A stretch of 64,000 nt of DNA from Verrucomicrobiaceae bacterium (GCA_027484055.1 JAIXQH010000058.1:1-64000), one strand, 5' to 3'; positions 18,125 through 25,180 are shown, counted from the first letter of the stretch. Numbers and translations: made by a program. Notes: generated from the sequence alone by a model not told the origin.

Positions 18125-18990
18125 GGCTCGTCTCCTTCCGTGGTTTCCCGGAGAAATAACCGCTCCAGCGTGGTCCTTGGCTTGCCAGTCCGCACCAGGC
18201 TGGCACCGGAAGCCTCGACGAGTGCGGTGATTTTTCCGATCAGCTCGGGGTCAGCGTCCTTGAGGATGATTTCCGTTTGATCCTCGATGGCGATCAAGTC
18301 CTCAAGCCGCCCTTCTTTGACCATTTTCCCACGGAAAATAATCCCGACATGGTCACAGACTTCCTGCACCTGTTCCAGCAAGTGTGAGCAGAGAAACACC
18401 GTGATGCCGCGTTCTTTCAGCCGGAAAATCAAATCCCGAATCTGCCGCGAACCGACCGGATCCACCCCGGCGGTCGGCTCGTCGAGGATGACCAAGCGCG
18501 GCTCTTGCACCAGGGCTTGCGCCAGGCCGATGCGTTGCAGCATCCCCTTCGAGTAGCCACCGAGGCGGCGGTCGCGCGCGCCTTCCAGATCGACGAGGGC
18601 CAGCAATTCGGAGATCCGGGCATCCAGCAGTTTGCCCCCAAGGCCGCAGAGTTTACCGTAGAATTTCAAGGTCTCCGCGCCGCTGAGGTGCTTGTAAAAA
18701 TAAGGATTTTCCGGCAGGAAGCCCACGTCATTTCGCGAGTCCACCTTGAGCGAGTCTTTGCCAAAAATCGCACAATGCCCCGCCGTGGGAGCCACCAGTC
18801 CCAGCAGCGCCTTCATCGTCGTGGATTTCCCCGAGCCATTCGGGCCGATCAAGCCATAGACCTCGCCCGGCATGATGCGCAGCGACACCCCATCCACCGC
18901 GCGCAGGAGTTTCTTGCCAAAGGACGTCTTAAAGTCCTTCACCAAATTCGTAATTTCAACAGCAGGAATCGTCTCAGCCATCAGCCCCAT
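18121..18990 (-). CDS. ABC transporter ATP-binding protein
   Basis: A 289-residue nucleotide-binding subunit: Walker A GPNGSGKST, a variant signature motif YSKGMLQRIGLAQALV, Walker B LVILDEPTAG and the switch His (LCSHLLEQV). The C-terminal about 60 residues are an extra domain common in exporters of the CcmA/NatA type. ATG at 18990 has GGAGG just upstream; ATG at 18981 is equally possible. It is the first gene of the operon. The DNA immediately upstream is the left boundary repeat of the accessory island, so the native promoter may have been replaced. Confidence 0.92.
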   Translation of the reverse strand: MGLMAETIPAVEITNLVKDFKTSFGKKLLRAVDGVSLRIMPGEVYGLIGPNGSGKSTTMKALLGLVAPTAGHCAIFGKDSLKVDSRNDVGFLPENPYFYKHLSGAETLKFYGKLCGLGGKLLDARISELLALVDLEGARDRRLGGYSKGMLQRIGLAQALVQEPRLVILDEPTAGVDPVGSRQIRDLIFRLKERGITVFLCSHLLEQVQEVCDHVGIIFRGKMVKEGRLEDLIAIEDQTEIILKDADPELIGKITALVEASGASLVRTGKPRTTLERLFLRETTEGDEP

Positions 18991-19007
18991 CACCCTCCAA
19001 CACCCGG

Positions 19008-19037
19008 CCCCGGCTGGCAATGGATTTCACGCGTTGG
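19008..19037. repeat. Left boundary direct repeat of the island
   Basis: CCCCGGCTGGC, one variable base, then ATGGATTTCACGCG and GG. The same 30 bases recur at 24241-24270 with 27 identical positions. The right copy contains the last codons and stop of fmt, so this left copy looks like a duplicate of that target. Confidence 0.75.
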
Positions 19038-19264
19038 AGGAGCGCTTTCATTCGGAACGCTATTTTCGTCACGCGCACTAGTATAGAAAGTGGCTGGCGC
19101 GTCTCGCGCCAGACCGTTGCGGAGGCGTCCCGCCTCGCTCCTAGCACGATTCCACAAAAGATGACGCGCGGAAGTATGGGCCAGATTTACGACTGTTCGA
19201 CTTCTTCGATCATCAATCAAACCCATGTGCAGCTCCTCGCGCGCAGCGTCCTCCTTCGCTGGGC
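19038..19264. repeat. Non-coding left arm of the island with two adjacent perfect hairpins
   Basis: No gene is seen here. At 19094-19112 CTGGCGCG and CGCGCCAG pair around a 3-base loop; at 19122-19136 GAGGCG and CGCCTC pair around another 3-base loop. Two short GC-rich hairpins side by side are the layout of REP-type (BIME-like) elements. No other copy was noticed in the window. Confidence 0.4.
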
Positions 19265-19494
19265 ATTCCCCAAGCCCATCACCTCACCGACCTTCCGACA
19301 CCGCTCTGCCACCCATCTCTTAACCGCTAAATTTTTCCCAGATCCAGATTTATGGCTTGGCCCGCCAGCATGATCACCCTATCAAGTGCTTTATGAGCGA
19401 CGTTATCAAACTCCGCACACGCGGTTTGGGTTTTACCCTGATCACCGACCGGCTTTCTATTCCCCCCAAAACCCGACCGGTTGGTGAATAAGGC
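19265..19494. repeat. Island repeat copy A (core unit, about 230 bp)
   Basis: The first of three copies of a long non-coding repeat, sharing the segments CATCACCTCACCGACC, CCAGATCCAGATTTAT and GGTTTTACCCTGATCACC with copies B and C. Near its right end ACCGACCGG (19444-19452) pairs with CCGGTTGGT (19477-19485), allowing one G-U. The repeat ends with GAATAAGGC, 62 bases before the PEP-CTERM gene. Copy A lacks the 70-base left extension present in B and C. The reading frames inside differ between copies, so it does not look coding. Confidence 0.8.
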
Positions 19495-19555
19495 ATTTCG
19501 CCGAAATGTTTCTCAAACGGAAAAACACAACAAGCCACAAAATAGATAAGAAAAT

Positions 19556-20128
19556 ATGAAACACACACTAAAATCAGTACCCGCACTTGCTGCGGCTCTA
19601 ATCACATTCGGATCGCTTGTAGGGCGAGCGGATGCTGCACTTACAATTACCAATTGGAATTTCACTCCAACATCCTTGAGCTTCGATATCAGTGGCACGA
19701 TTGATGGGCCAGTGCCTAGCAATGGAGCAGAATGGATATTTTTAGTTGATGAAGGTGGTGATACCAATTGGTCACCCGCATTTACTGTAGGTTTTACTGC
19801 ATCGATTAATTCTAATATCTCTGTCAATGGAGGTGCGGGTATCGACGATTTCTGGGTTGAGACAGGTTATCCTTCTGAAGATCGGCTTACCATGAATCGC
19901 AATTCAGGCTGGAACATTGGAGACACTCTCAGTGGTAACCTAAATGTGTCATGGGTCCCTGTTGGAAGCCTATCTGCAACCCCAGATCTTGAATTTCGTT
20001 GGGGGCGTAATGGCAACAATGCCTTCGCAGGAACTCTTCAAGGTACTGGCGCTGTCCCAGAGCCATCCTCATTTCTTCTAGGGCTTGGTGCATTACCATT
20101 AATGGCACGCCGTAAGAGAACTGCCTGA
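19556..20128 (+). CDS. PEP-CTERM sorting-domain secreted protein
   Basis: A 190-residue exported protein: signal peptide (basic start, hydrophobic core, cleavage near GRADA at residue 27), a beta-rich mature part, and a C-terminal sorting tag consisting of VPEPSS, a short hydrophobic stretch and RRKR. In Verrucomicrobiota such tags are processed by an exosortase, which is not encoded here. The role of the mature domain is unknown. It is the first gene of the island and follows repeat copy A. Confidence 0.88.
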   Translation: MKHTLKSVPALAAALITFGSLVGRADAALTITNWNFTPTSLSFDISGTIDGPVPSNGAEWIFLVDEGGDTNWSPAFTVGFTASINSNISVNGGAGIDDFWVETGYPSEDRLTMNRNSGWNIGDTLSGNLNVSWVPVGSLSATPDLEFRWGRNGNNAFAGTLQGTGAVPEPSSFLLGLGALPLMARRKRTA

Positions 20129-20231
20129 ATCGAACATGTCGCGCCGTGACATCCTCTACCAGTCGTTCTTTTTAGACGCTTTATAATTACCACCCATAAG
20201 GCGTGATCGACGTGCTCCGTCGCTGGTAGGG
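20129..20231. other. Spacer between PEP-CTERM gene and repeat copy B
   Basis: No gene. With the left part of copy B it could encode, on the minus strand, a 40-odd-residue peptide starting at the ATG near 20318. Copy C offers a peptide of similar size whose second half differs, so coding is doubtful. Confidence 0.35.
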
Positions 20232-20531
20232 GGTGTCACCATCTAGATAGCCCGTGCGGTATTCGCGGTTTTCTGGCACACCGGGGGGCGGCGAGAGTGC
20301 GGGAATCCCCAGGCGCATCACCTCACCGACCCTCCGACATCGCTTTGTCACCCATCTCTCAACCGCTAAATTCCCCCCAGATCCAGATTTATGGCTTGGC
20401 TCGCCAGCATGATCACCCTATCAAGTGCTTCATGGACGAGGTTGCCAAACTCTATACTCGCGGGTTGGGTTTTACCCTGATCACCGACCGGTCGTGTATC
20501 ACCCCCCAAACACGACCGGCTGGTCAATAAG
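20232..20531. repeat. Island repeat copy B (extended unit, about 300 bp)
   Basis: The second copy. It has the left extension starting GGTGTCACCATC that is shared with copy C, then the core shared with all three. The hairpin is longest here: ACCGACCGGTCGTG (20483-20496) faces CACGACCGGCTGGT (20511-20524) with only two mismatched positions. It ends 20 bases before the start codon of the next gene, a closeness that suggests the element supplies a promoter or leader, or is a recombination site. Confidence 0.8.
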
Positions 20532-20550
20532 ATTGTTGGACAATAAACCG

Positions 20551-20874
20551 ATGAACATCAGCGACATCGATAAGAAATGGTTGGCGGAACGGATTAGTAA
20601 GATAGGGGATCTTGAAAAACTCATGGCTAGTGCCACCGGTGGTTGGATAATTGAAGAATTTCGCGATATCGCGATGGGATGGAGTGCGATCATACGGGAC
20701 GAAAAACACAGAATCTCCATCTGGTCGCACCGGTGTGAAATCGAGACTGAGGAATTTATTGATGGACACTGGAAGCGCTCAGATAAGCTAGATCGTGGGT
20801 GGAATCTGAAGGACACCGATTCTCATATCGTTTCAAAAGTGCTAGAGAACGCGACTCAAGAAGAAGCCCAATAA
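20551..20874 (+). CDS. Small protein of unknown function (island)
   Basis: A 107-residue soluble, acidic protein rich in Trp, Ile and Glu, without a signal peptide. It has no motif I recognise. Its size, composition and place in the array are like the immunity-type or antitoxin-like proteins often carried by cassettes, but this is only an impression. The ATG at 20551 was chosen because it lies just after repeat copy B; the frame is open upstream through the repeat. Confidence 0.6.
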   Translation: MNISDIDKKWLAERISKIGDLEKLMASATGGWIIEEFRDIAMGWSAIIRDEKHRISIWSHRCEIETEEFIDGHWKRSDKLDRGWNLKDTDSHIVSKVLENATQEEAQ

Positions 20875-20966
20875 GCCATGGATGTCAGCCGCCCAGATTT
20901 ATCTCAATTTACTCTTCAAACGCATCGCAATGGCGCGGTGGCATCACATCAAACGTTCCGCAAAAA

Positions 20967-21326
20967 ATGAATCTCTTATTGCGAATTCAACGTCTGTTTG
21001 ATACATCTTACTCAGACTTTAAGTTGACCGTTACAGAAACAGACATTACCCTAGCTACTTCTGAAGGTGAAGAAAAGCGCATTGCGTGGAACGACTTAGA
21101 AGAGATTTCTGTTTATATGACATCATATAGTGTAGTCATGCCATGCATATTCTGGCACTTAAAAAGCCGGACGAGTGATCTGGACTTCCCTGATCGAGCA
21201 AAAGGAAGCAAAGAAGTTCTTTGGGCCATTCATAATCTTTCCGGATTCAATTCATTATTATATTCTAAAGTTTTCGGCGGGCATCATAGCGAACCCGTGG
21301 TCGTCTGGAAGAAGGAAATAAAATGA
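20967..21326 (+). CDS. Small immunity-like protein of unknown function (island)
   Basis: A 119-residue soluble protein. The pattern KRIAWNDLEEISVY, then FWHL, then GSKEVLW and LSGFNS and a final VVVWKKE resembles a widespread unnamed family of small proteins with WDDL...E, a central FW and a C-terminal hydrophobic-W strand, often found near toxin or polymorphic loci. No catalytic residues stand out. Its stop is followed after 9 bases by an attC-like hairpin, the arrangement seen in integron cassettes. Confidence 0.65.
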   Translation: MNLLLRIQRLFDTSYSDFKLTVTETDITLATSEGEEKRIAWNDLEEISVYMTSYSVVMPCIFWHLKSRTSDLDFPDRAKGSKEVLWAIHNLSGFNSLLYSKVFGGHHSEPVVVWKKEIK

Positions 21327-21335
21327 AAACGACGG

Positions 21336-21417
21336 AGCCGAACGAGGCGCTACAGCGAACACGAATGCTGGTCAGGGATCGTGCTGCGCACGCTCCGCGC
21401 CAAGCATCCGTTCGGCT
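21336..21417. repeat. attC-like imperfect palindrome 1
   Basis: Outer arms AGCCGAACG (21336-21344) and CGTTCGGCT (21409-21417) pair perfectly. Further in, GGCGC/GCGCC, AGCG/CGCT and ACGA/TCGT pair with unpaired bases between, giving a nested, bulged 82-bp hairpin. The ends GCCGAAC and GTTCGGC are near the integron core sites RYYYAAC and GTTRRRY, each off by one base class. It lies 9 bases after one stop codon and 32 before the next start. The integron identity is inferred from layout; no intI is present. Confidence 0.5.
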
Positions 21418-21449
21418 GAACTAAAACTATTCGCCTATAAATACCCATC

Positions 21450-21710
21450 ATGAATACACCACCACTACCTCAACCTACTGCCGTTAAGAAGAAACGCGGT
21501 TTTATCAATCCAAATTTAGTGCGAGCTGCTTCGTTCACTGTTTTGACGATTTGCATCATGATCTGCGTTGTCTCTTGCATATTGGCTATCTGGGATTTCA
21601 CCAAAACTGACGCACTATGGAGGACCGTTGCTACATGCGTCGTGATTTCCGGTGGGATGATGGCTTTCGGAGTTATAAATATGCTTTATGGCCCTCCTCT
21701 TGAATCATAG
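21450..21710 (+). CDS. Small two-helix membrane protein (island)
   Basis: An 86-residue protein with a short basic, proline-rich N-terminus and two hydrophobic segments (about residues 27-50 and 60-80), so it should span the membrane twice. No family is recognised. It sits between two attC-like hairpins at 21336-21417 and 21718-21777, making it the clearest single-gene cassette in the array. Confidence 0.6.
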   Translation: MNTPPLPQPTAVKKKRGFINPNLVRAASFTVLTICIMICVVSCILAIWDFTKTDALWRTVATCVVISGGMMAFGVINMLYGPPLES

Positions 21711-21717
21711 ATGATAA

Positions 21718-21777
21718 GGCCGGACAAGGCCCTGCAGTTACCCCCTAGACTCTCGGGGGGGTGCTTTCTATCCGACC
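21718..21777. repeat. attC-like imperfect palindrome 2 (weaker)
   Basis: Outer arms GGCCGGA (21718-21724) and TCCGACC (21771-21777) pair with one mismatch; inner ACCCCC (21740-21745) and GGGGGT (21757-21762) pair perfectly. It begins 8 bases after a stop codon. The core-site match is poor (GCCGGAC in place of RYYYAAC), so the call rests on position and shape. Confidence 0.35.
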
Positions 21778-21866
21778 CTCCTGTATCCGCTCCACTTCTT
21801 GCGCTTGGTCGCCCGTTCGGGTCAGCTGAGCTTGACGTTGCCCCAAGAAACGAAATTCTCCGCCAT

Positions 21867-22370
21867 ATGAGACGAGTGTTCGCTGCATCATTCTTGATTT
21901 TGGCCTTCTCAGGCGGCCTCGCCGCCGCCGCTGTCGTGCCTGTCCCGAAGTCTGAGATTACCGAAGTCGTGGTACTACTTGAGCGGCTGCCATCTCAGCA
22001 GACCATTTGGCGAGTGTATCGTTTGCTACAGCAGCATTCACCAACGGCCCCCAAGGCTGAGATTGAGGGAGCGCAGAAGACCATGAACACCGTGAAGGAG
22101 GTTGTGCCGAAGCTCCGAAAGCTCCTGAAGACAGGGGTGTCCGTGTTTACCTATCCGACTTTGTTGGCCCACGGTGACGTTACTTGGACCATCATCACTC
22201 CAGTTTCAAAGCTACGTGAACCCGATCATGACCCGAAGTCGGTTGAGTGGGGTTATCGACTCTATGTGGGTACGCCAGCCGCTGAGTTTGTTCACCCCTA
22301 CGATTTTCAGGTGCTATTTGATTCCACCGGCACGATTCGTTCCATAGATGGCGTTGACTGGAAGCAATGA
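21867..22370 (+). CDS. Secreted protein of unknown function (island)
   Basis: A 167-residue protein with an N-terminal signal peptide (MRRVFAASFLILAF, cleavage likely in the Ala run near residue 21). The mature part has a helical first half and a C-terminal half with several beta-like blocks. No domain is recognised. The ATG at 21867 is chosen because it begins the signal peptide; the frame is open upstream through an attC-like hairpin. Codon use is closer to the backbone than that of the other island genes. Confidence 0.6.
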   Translation: MRRVFAASFLILAFSGGLAAAAVVPVPKSEITEVVVLLERLPSQQTIWRVYRLLQQHSPTAPKAEIEGAQKTMNTVKEVVPKLRKLLKTGVSVFTYPTLLAHGDVTWTIITPVSKLREPDHDPKSVEWGYRLYVGTPAAEFVHPYDFQVLFDSTGTIRSIDGVDWKQ

Positions 22371-22490
22371 AGAACACTATTGCCAACACCACCGGACAAA
22401 ACGGGGCGAATCAAACGGATCCAGGCAACGGCTCGTATGGCATCTGTCGTGTCATCGCCGCATCCCGCTCGCCGTCACCTGATTTGGGTC
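22371..22490. other. Non-coding spacer
   Basis: Nothing recognised between the stop of the secreted-protein gene and the 62-bp repeat. A 60-codon plus-strand frame runs through it and into the repeat, but it shows no coding features. Confidence 0.4.
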
Positions 22491-22552
22491 ATTCAGAACG
22501 CCAAGCCCTGACGGTTATCTTCGGCCGCACTCTTGAAGAACCTCACGGGTAG
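22491..22552. repeat. 62-bp island repeat, copy 1
   Basis: Begins ATTCAGAAC and ends CCTCACGGGTAG. It recurs at 24134-24195 with 8 substitutions. In one plus-strand frame both copies read to the same stop with several conservative changes (ending ...LE-E/D-PHG), which hints at a fossil of a coding end. This copy lies 45 bases to the left of repeat copy C. Confidence 0.65.
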
Positions 22553-22596
22553 GCACCTACGGTGACTTGCACCACTTGGCTGAAGCCGGATAGCAC

Positions 22597-22900
22597 GGTG
22601 TCACCATCCAGATAGCCCGCGCGGTATTCGCGGTTTTCTGGCACACAGGGGGACGGCGAGAGCGTGGGAATCCCCAAGCGCATCACCTCACCGACCCTCC
22701 GACACCGCTTTGCCACCCATCTCTCAACCGCTGAATCTTTCCCAGATCCAGATTTATCGCTTGGCCCGCCAGCATGATCACCCTATTAAGTGCTGCATGA
22801 GCGAGGTTGCGAAACTCTGCACACGCGGGTCGGGTTTTACCCTGATCACCGACCGGTCGTGTATCACCCCCCAAACCCGAACGGTCGGTTAATAAGGCTG
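22597..22900. repeat. Island repeat copy C (extended unit, about 300 bp)
   Basis: The third copy, with the same left extension as B. The hairpin arms are ACCGACCG (22848-22855) and CGGTCGGT (22882-22889), a perfect 8-bp stem. It ends 39 bases before the next start codon. Copies B and C differ by scattered substitutions, so they are old duplications and not a recent tandem event. Confidence 0.8.
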
Positions 22901-22939
22901 TTGTGCAACTAATCCTGGTCCAAGTCATTCTATAGTACA

Positions 22940-23512
22940 ATGAATCAAAAGATAATCGCCCTCAGTATTGTAGCGGTTGCTCTTAGCACTTCTCTATTCA
23001 TTTGCTTAGGAGAACCGAAAGAAGTGAGGCAAGCCAAAGATAAAGCTAATGCATTCAAGACGGACCTCTCATACTCACTCCGTAATGCAAAGACCATCTC
23101 CATTGTTGAGCATCCTTGGATTTACGACATTCCGGCTGAGAATGAGCGATATCCTGACAGCCCTCCCGATTTCGAATATATGCGTATCAACCTCACTGCT
23201 GAACAAATGGGCCAGATGATCGAATTAATTGAGAAAATGCCACCCGATCCTAAGGATGAGTTTTCACTTTGCATCTTTGACCCTCATCATACTATAGAGA
23301 TTACCCGCCATTCGGATGTGACAAGTTTCCTCAGAGTGTGCTTTGGGTGTGGAGATACCGAATGGGCTGATAGCGCGGGAACTGCTCCAAAGTTATTCCA
23401 AGGTGTCTTACGTTCCTTTATTGAGCCACTAGGATTTCAAGCCTTCCGTGACTGGGCGGATCTTGCAAAACAACAAGAGGCACACACAAGTCGCGCCATC
23501 CAACGGCGTTAA
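22940..23512 (+). CDS. Exported protein of unknown function (island)
   Basis: A 190-residue protein with an N-terminal hydrophobic signal sequence (IIALSIVAVALSTSLFICL); a Cys at about residue 22 makes a lipoprotein possible, although the lipobox is not ideal. The mature part is mixed alpha/beta, acidic, with a C-terminal amphipathic stretch. No family is recognised. Its last codons overlap an attC-like hairpin at 23493-23555. Confidence 0.6.
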   Translation: MNQKIIALSIVAVALSTSLFICLGEPKEVRQAKDKANAFKTDLSYSLRNAKTISIVEHPWIYDIPAENERYPDSPPDFEYMRINLTAEQMGQMIELIEKMPPDPKDEFSLCIFDPHHTIEITRHSDVTSFLRVCFGCGDTEWADSAGTAPKLFQGVLRSFIEPLGFQAFRDWADLAKQQEAHTSRAIQRR

Positions 23513-23555
23513 GCCGTCTAATTGAATTTGGGCTTCCATCCCGCCGTGGATGCGC
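23493..23555. repeat. attC-like imperfect palindrome 3
   Basis: GCGCCATCCAACGGCG (23493-23508) faces CGCCGTGGATGCGC (23542-23555) with two extra unpaired bases. Inside, AAGCC (23511-23515) pairs with GGCTT (23531-23535). ATCCAAC fits the integron core RYYYAAC exactly; the partner reads CGTGGAT where GTTGGAT would be expected. Two stems separated by an unpaired spacer, with bulged bases, is the attC design. It overlaps the stop of the preceding gene and ends 22 bases before the next start. Confidence 0.48.
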
Positions 23556-23577
23556 TCTATCGTTCGGAAGAAATAAT

Positions 23578-24075
23578 ATGAGGATCCCACTAATTATTCT
23601 TTGCTGCTGTGCAGTCCTTAGTCAGGTTGACGCCGCAGAACTGGGGCATATACTTCCAGTATCAGGAGTCACTCCTGCCACTCCCTCCCTTGAAACCGCA
23701 TTCAAAGATGCGATGTTCATAGAGCGAACCGCGGATTCATCTGGAATGATCAACTACATGGTCCGAATTTATGATCCAAAGGTAGTTGCAGATGGAGGCT
23801 TTATGTCCAATGACGTGGTATTGATCGTTGGGGACTCTAATGGACGCGCCGTTGCGACGGCACCGCTACAATACTCCGGAGTCAGCACGACACCTCCAAG
23901 CAAGACAGAATTCATATCATTCCATTTTTCTGTACATAAAGATTTTGACAGACACACGGTAGTGAACATTGGAAGCTTTAATGGAAAGAATGTTTTGTTT
24001 AGACCATATCGGTTGCCAGAGGAGTCAACGCCTCACCCAATCGCTGAACAAGTCGTACCTCCTAACGGGCCATAA
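23578..24075 (+). CDS. Secreted protein of unknown function (island)
   Basis: A 165-residue protein with a signal peptide (MRIPLIILCCCAVLSQVDAA, cleavage near residue 20). The mature domain is beta-rich with patterns such as NDVVLIVGDSNG and TVVNIGSFNGKNVLF, so probably a small beta-sandwich. No family is recognised. It is the last gene of the array. A 62-bp repeat and the right boundary follow. Confidence 0.6.
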   Translation: MRIPLIILCCCAVLSQVDAAELGHILPVSGVTPATPSLETAFKDAMFIERTADSSGMINYMVRIYDPKVVADGGFMSNDVVLIVGDSNGRAVATAPLQYSGVSTTPPSKTEFISFHFSVHKDFDRHTVVNIGSFNGKNVLFRPYRLPEESTPHPIAEQVVPPNGP

Positions 24076-24133
24076 ACACCTCAATTTCATCTCATTTTCC
24101 TTTCAACCGCTCCCGTAGGAGCACTCTAGCGTT

Positions 24134-24195
24134 ATTCAGAACCCGAAGCTCTGACGGCTTTCTCCGGCCACACTCTTGAAGACCCTCACGGGTAG
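24134..24195. repeat. 62-bp island repeat, copy 2
   Basis: Matches 22491-22552 at 54 of 62 positions. Here the rest of the extended repeat unit is missing and the island boundary follows 45 bases later, as if a further copy had been lost at the right end. Confidence 0.65.
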
Positions 24196-24240
24196 CTAGC
24201 GACGGTCGCGACCGAGACACTTCAGAAACCCGACCTTCTC

Positions 24241-24270
24241 CCCCGGCTGGCGATGGATTTCACGCGAAGG
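24241..24270. repeat. Right boundary direct repeat of the island, overlapping the fmt stop
   Basis: Same 30 bases as 19008-19037 with 3 changes. The last third is the end of fmt read from the minus strand (codons Ser-Phe-Ala-stop). Insertion at the 3' end of a conserved gene with duplication of the end is usual for site-specific integration. Confidence 0.75.
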
Positions 24271-25180
24271 AAGTGGGCTTACGGCCGCGCAAGTAGTCCG
24301 CGGCGAGCATTTTTTTCCCACCTTCTGGTTGCACGGACTCTAGCTGAAGCGCGCCCTGGCCACAGCCGACGACGAGCGCCCCGTTATGATTCGCGACCTG
24401 CCCGGCGGGGAGATCCATGGCGAGAATCCGGGTGGGTGGGAAAATTTTTAGCCGCTTGCTGCGGCCATCTTCGTGAGCCTCGGTGAAGGTGCCGGGCCAG
24501 GGATCGTAGGCACGGATGCGGCGCTCAAGAAGTTCCGCAGGCTGCGACCAATCGAGACGGCCCTGCTCGCGCTCAAGCTTGGAAATGTAAGTGGAGGCGG
24601 CCGGATCTTGCGGGGTGCGGGTGGCACTGCCGGTGGCGAGTTTTTCCAGAGCCTCGGCAAGCACGCTGGGCGCGAGCTCGGCGAGGCGGTCGTGAAGGGA
24701 GCCGCCGGTTTCGTCAGGGGAAATGGGGATGATTCCGGCGAGGATGATGTCGCCCGCATCCAGCTCGCGGACGACGTGCATGGCGGTGATGCCGGTTTCC
24801 GTGTCCCCGGCGTCGATGGCGGCCTGGATGCACGCGGCTCCCCGGAAGCGTGGCAGGAGGGAGGCGTGGAGATTGATGATGGCCGTGCTGGCGAGGCCGA
24901 GGATGTCTTGGCGGAGGATTTGTCCGTAGGCCATGACGACGGTGATTTCCGGCTCTAAGGCGGCGAGATCCGCGCTGATTTGGCCGATTTTTTCCGGCTG
25001 GAAAACGGGGATTCCCGCCGCGAGGGCCTCCACCTTGATGGCCGGTGGCGTGAGCGTCTGGTGGCGTCCGGTCGGCTTGTCAGGCTGGGTGATGAGCGCG
25101 AGTGGCCGTGGGCCGTGTGCAAGAAGATGCCGGAAACTTGGCAGGGCGATCTCACCCGTGGCGATGAAGATGAGCCGCAT
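24260..25180 (-). CDS. fmt: Methionyl-tRNA formyltransferase
   Basis: A 306-residue enzyme that formylates Met-tRNA for initiation using 10-formyl-THF. The family blocks are present: DKPTGRHQ in the loop, VVMAYGQIL, the catalytic NLHASLLPRFRGAA, GDTETGITAM and LDAGDII. The usual GAAPI reads GAACI. The C-terminal OB-like domain is complete and ends at the island boundary. It is the last gene of the operon trpS - UbiA-like - adk - fmt, 21 bases after adk. Confidence 0.95.
   Translation of the reverse strand: MRLIFIATGEIALPSFRHLLAHGPRPLALITQPDKPTGRHQTLTPPAIKVEALAAGIPVFQPEKIGQISADLAALEPEITVVMAYGQILRQDILGLASTAIINLHASLLPRFRGAACIQAAIDAGDTETGITAMHVVRELDAGDIILAGIIPISPDETGGSLHDRLAELAPSVLAEALEKLATGSATRTPQDPAASTYISKLEREQGRLDWSQPAELLERRIRAYDPWPGTFTEAHEDGRSKRLKIFPPTRILAMDLPAGQVANHNGALVVGCGQGALQLESVQPEGGKKMLAADYLRGRKPTSFA

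Larger units (their letters stand above)
19008..24270. mobile_element. Accessory island with cassette-like genes, inserted at the 3' end of fmt
   Basis: A 5.2-kb block bounded by a 30-bp direct repeat with 3 mismatches. It interrupts a minus-strand backbone (ABC operon on one side, fmt on the other) with seven small plus-strand genes, repeated non-coding units and imperfect hairpins. The genes are visibly richer in A+T than their neighbours, and most have no recognisable function. No integrase, transposase or relaxase is present, so the element is either mobilised in trans or is a relic. The bounds are set by the repeats; calling it mobile is an inference. Confidence 0.6.

Noticed and set aside
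20318-20531. Minus-strand small peptides encoded by the long island repeat
   Set aside because: Frames diverge between copies A, B and C and the C-terminal parts differ, so structure and not coding appears conserved.
22367-22552. Plus-strand frame of 60 codons before repeat C
   Set aside because: It only joins the tail of one gene to the 62-bp repeat and shows no start context or conserved sequence.
19008-24270. Prophage or transposon of a known type
   Set aside because: No integrase, transposase, capsid or terminase gene is visible and no terminal inverted repeats were found.
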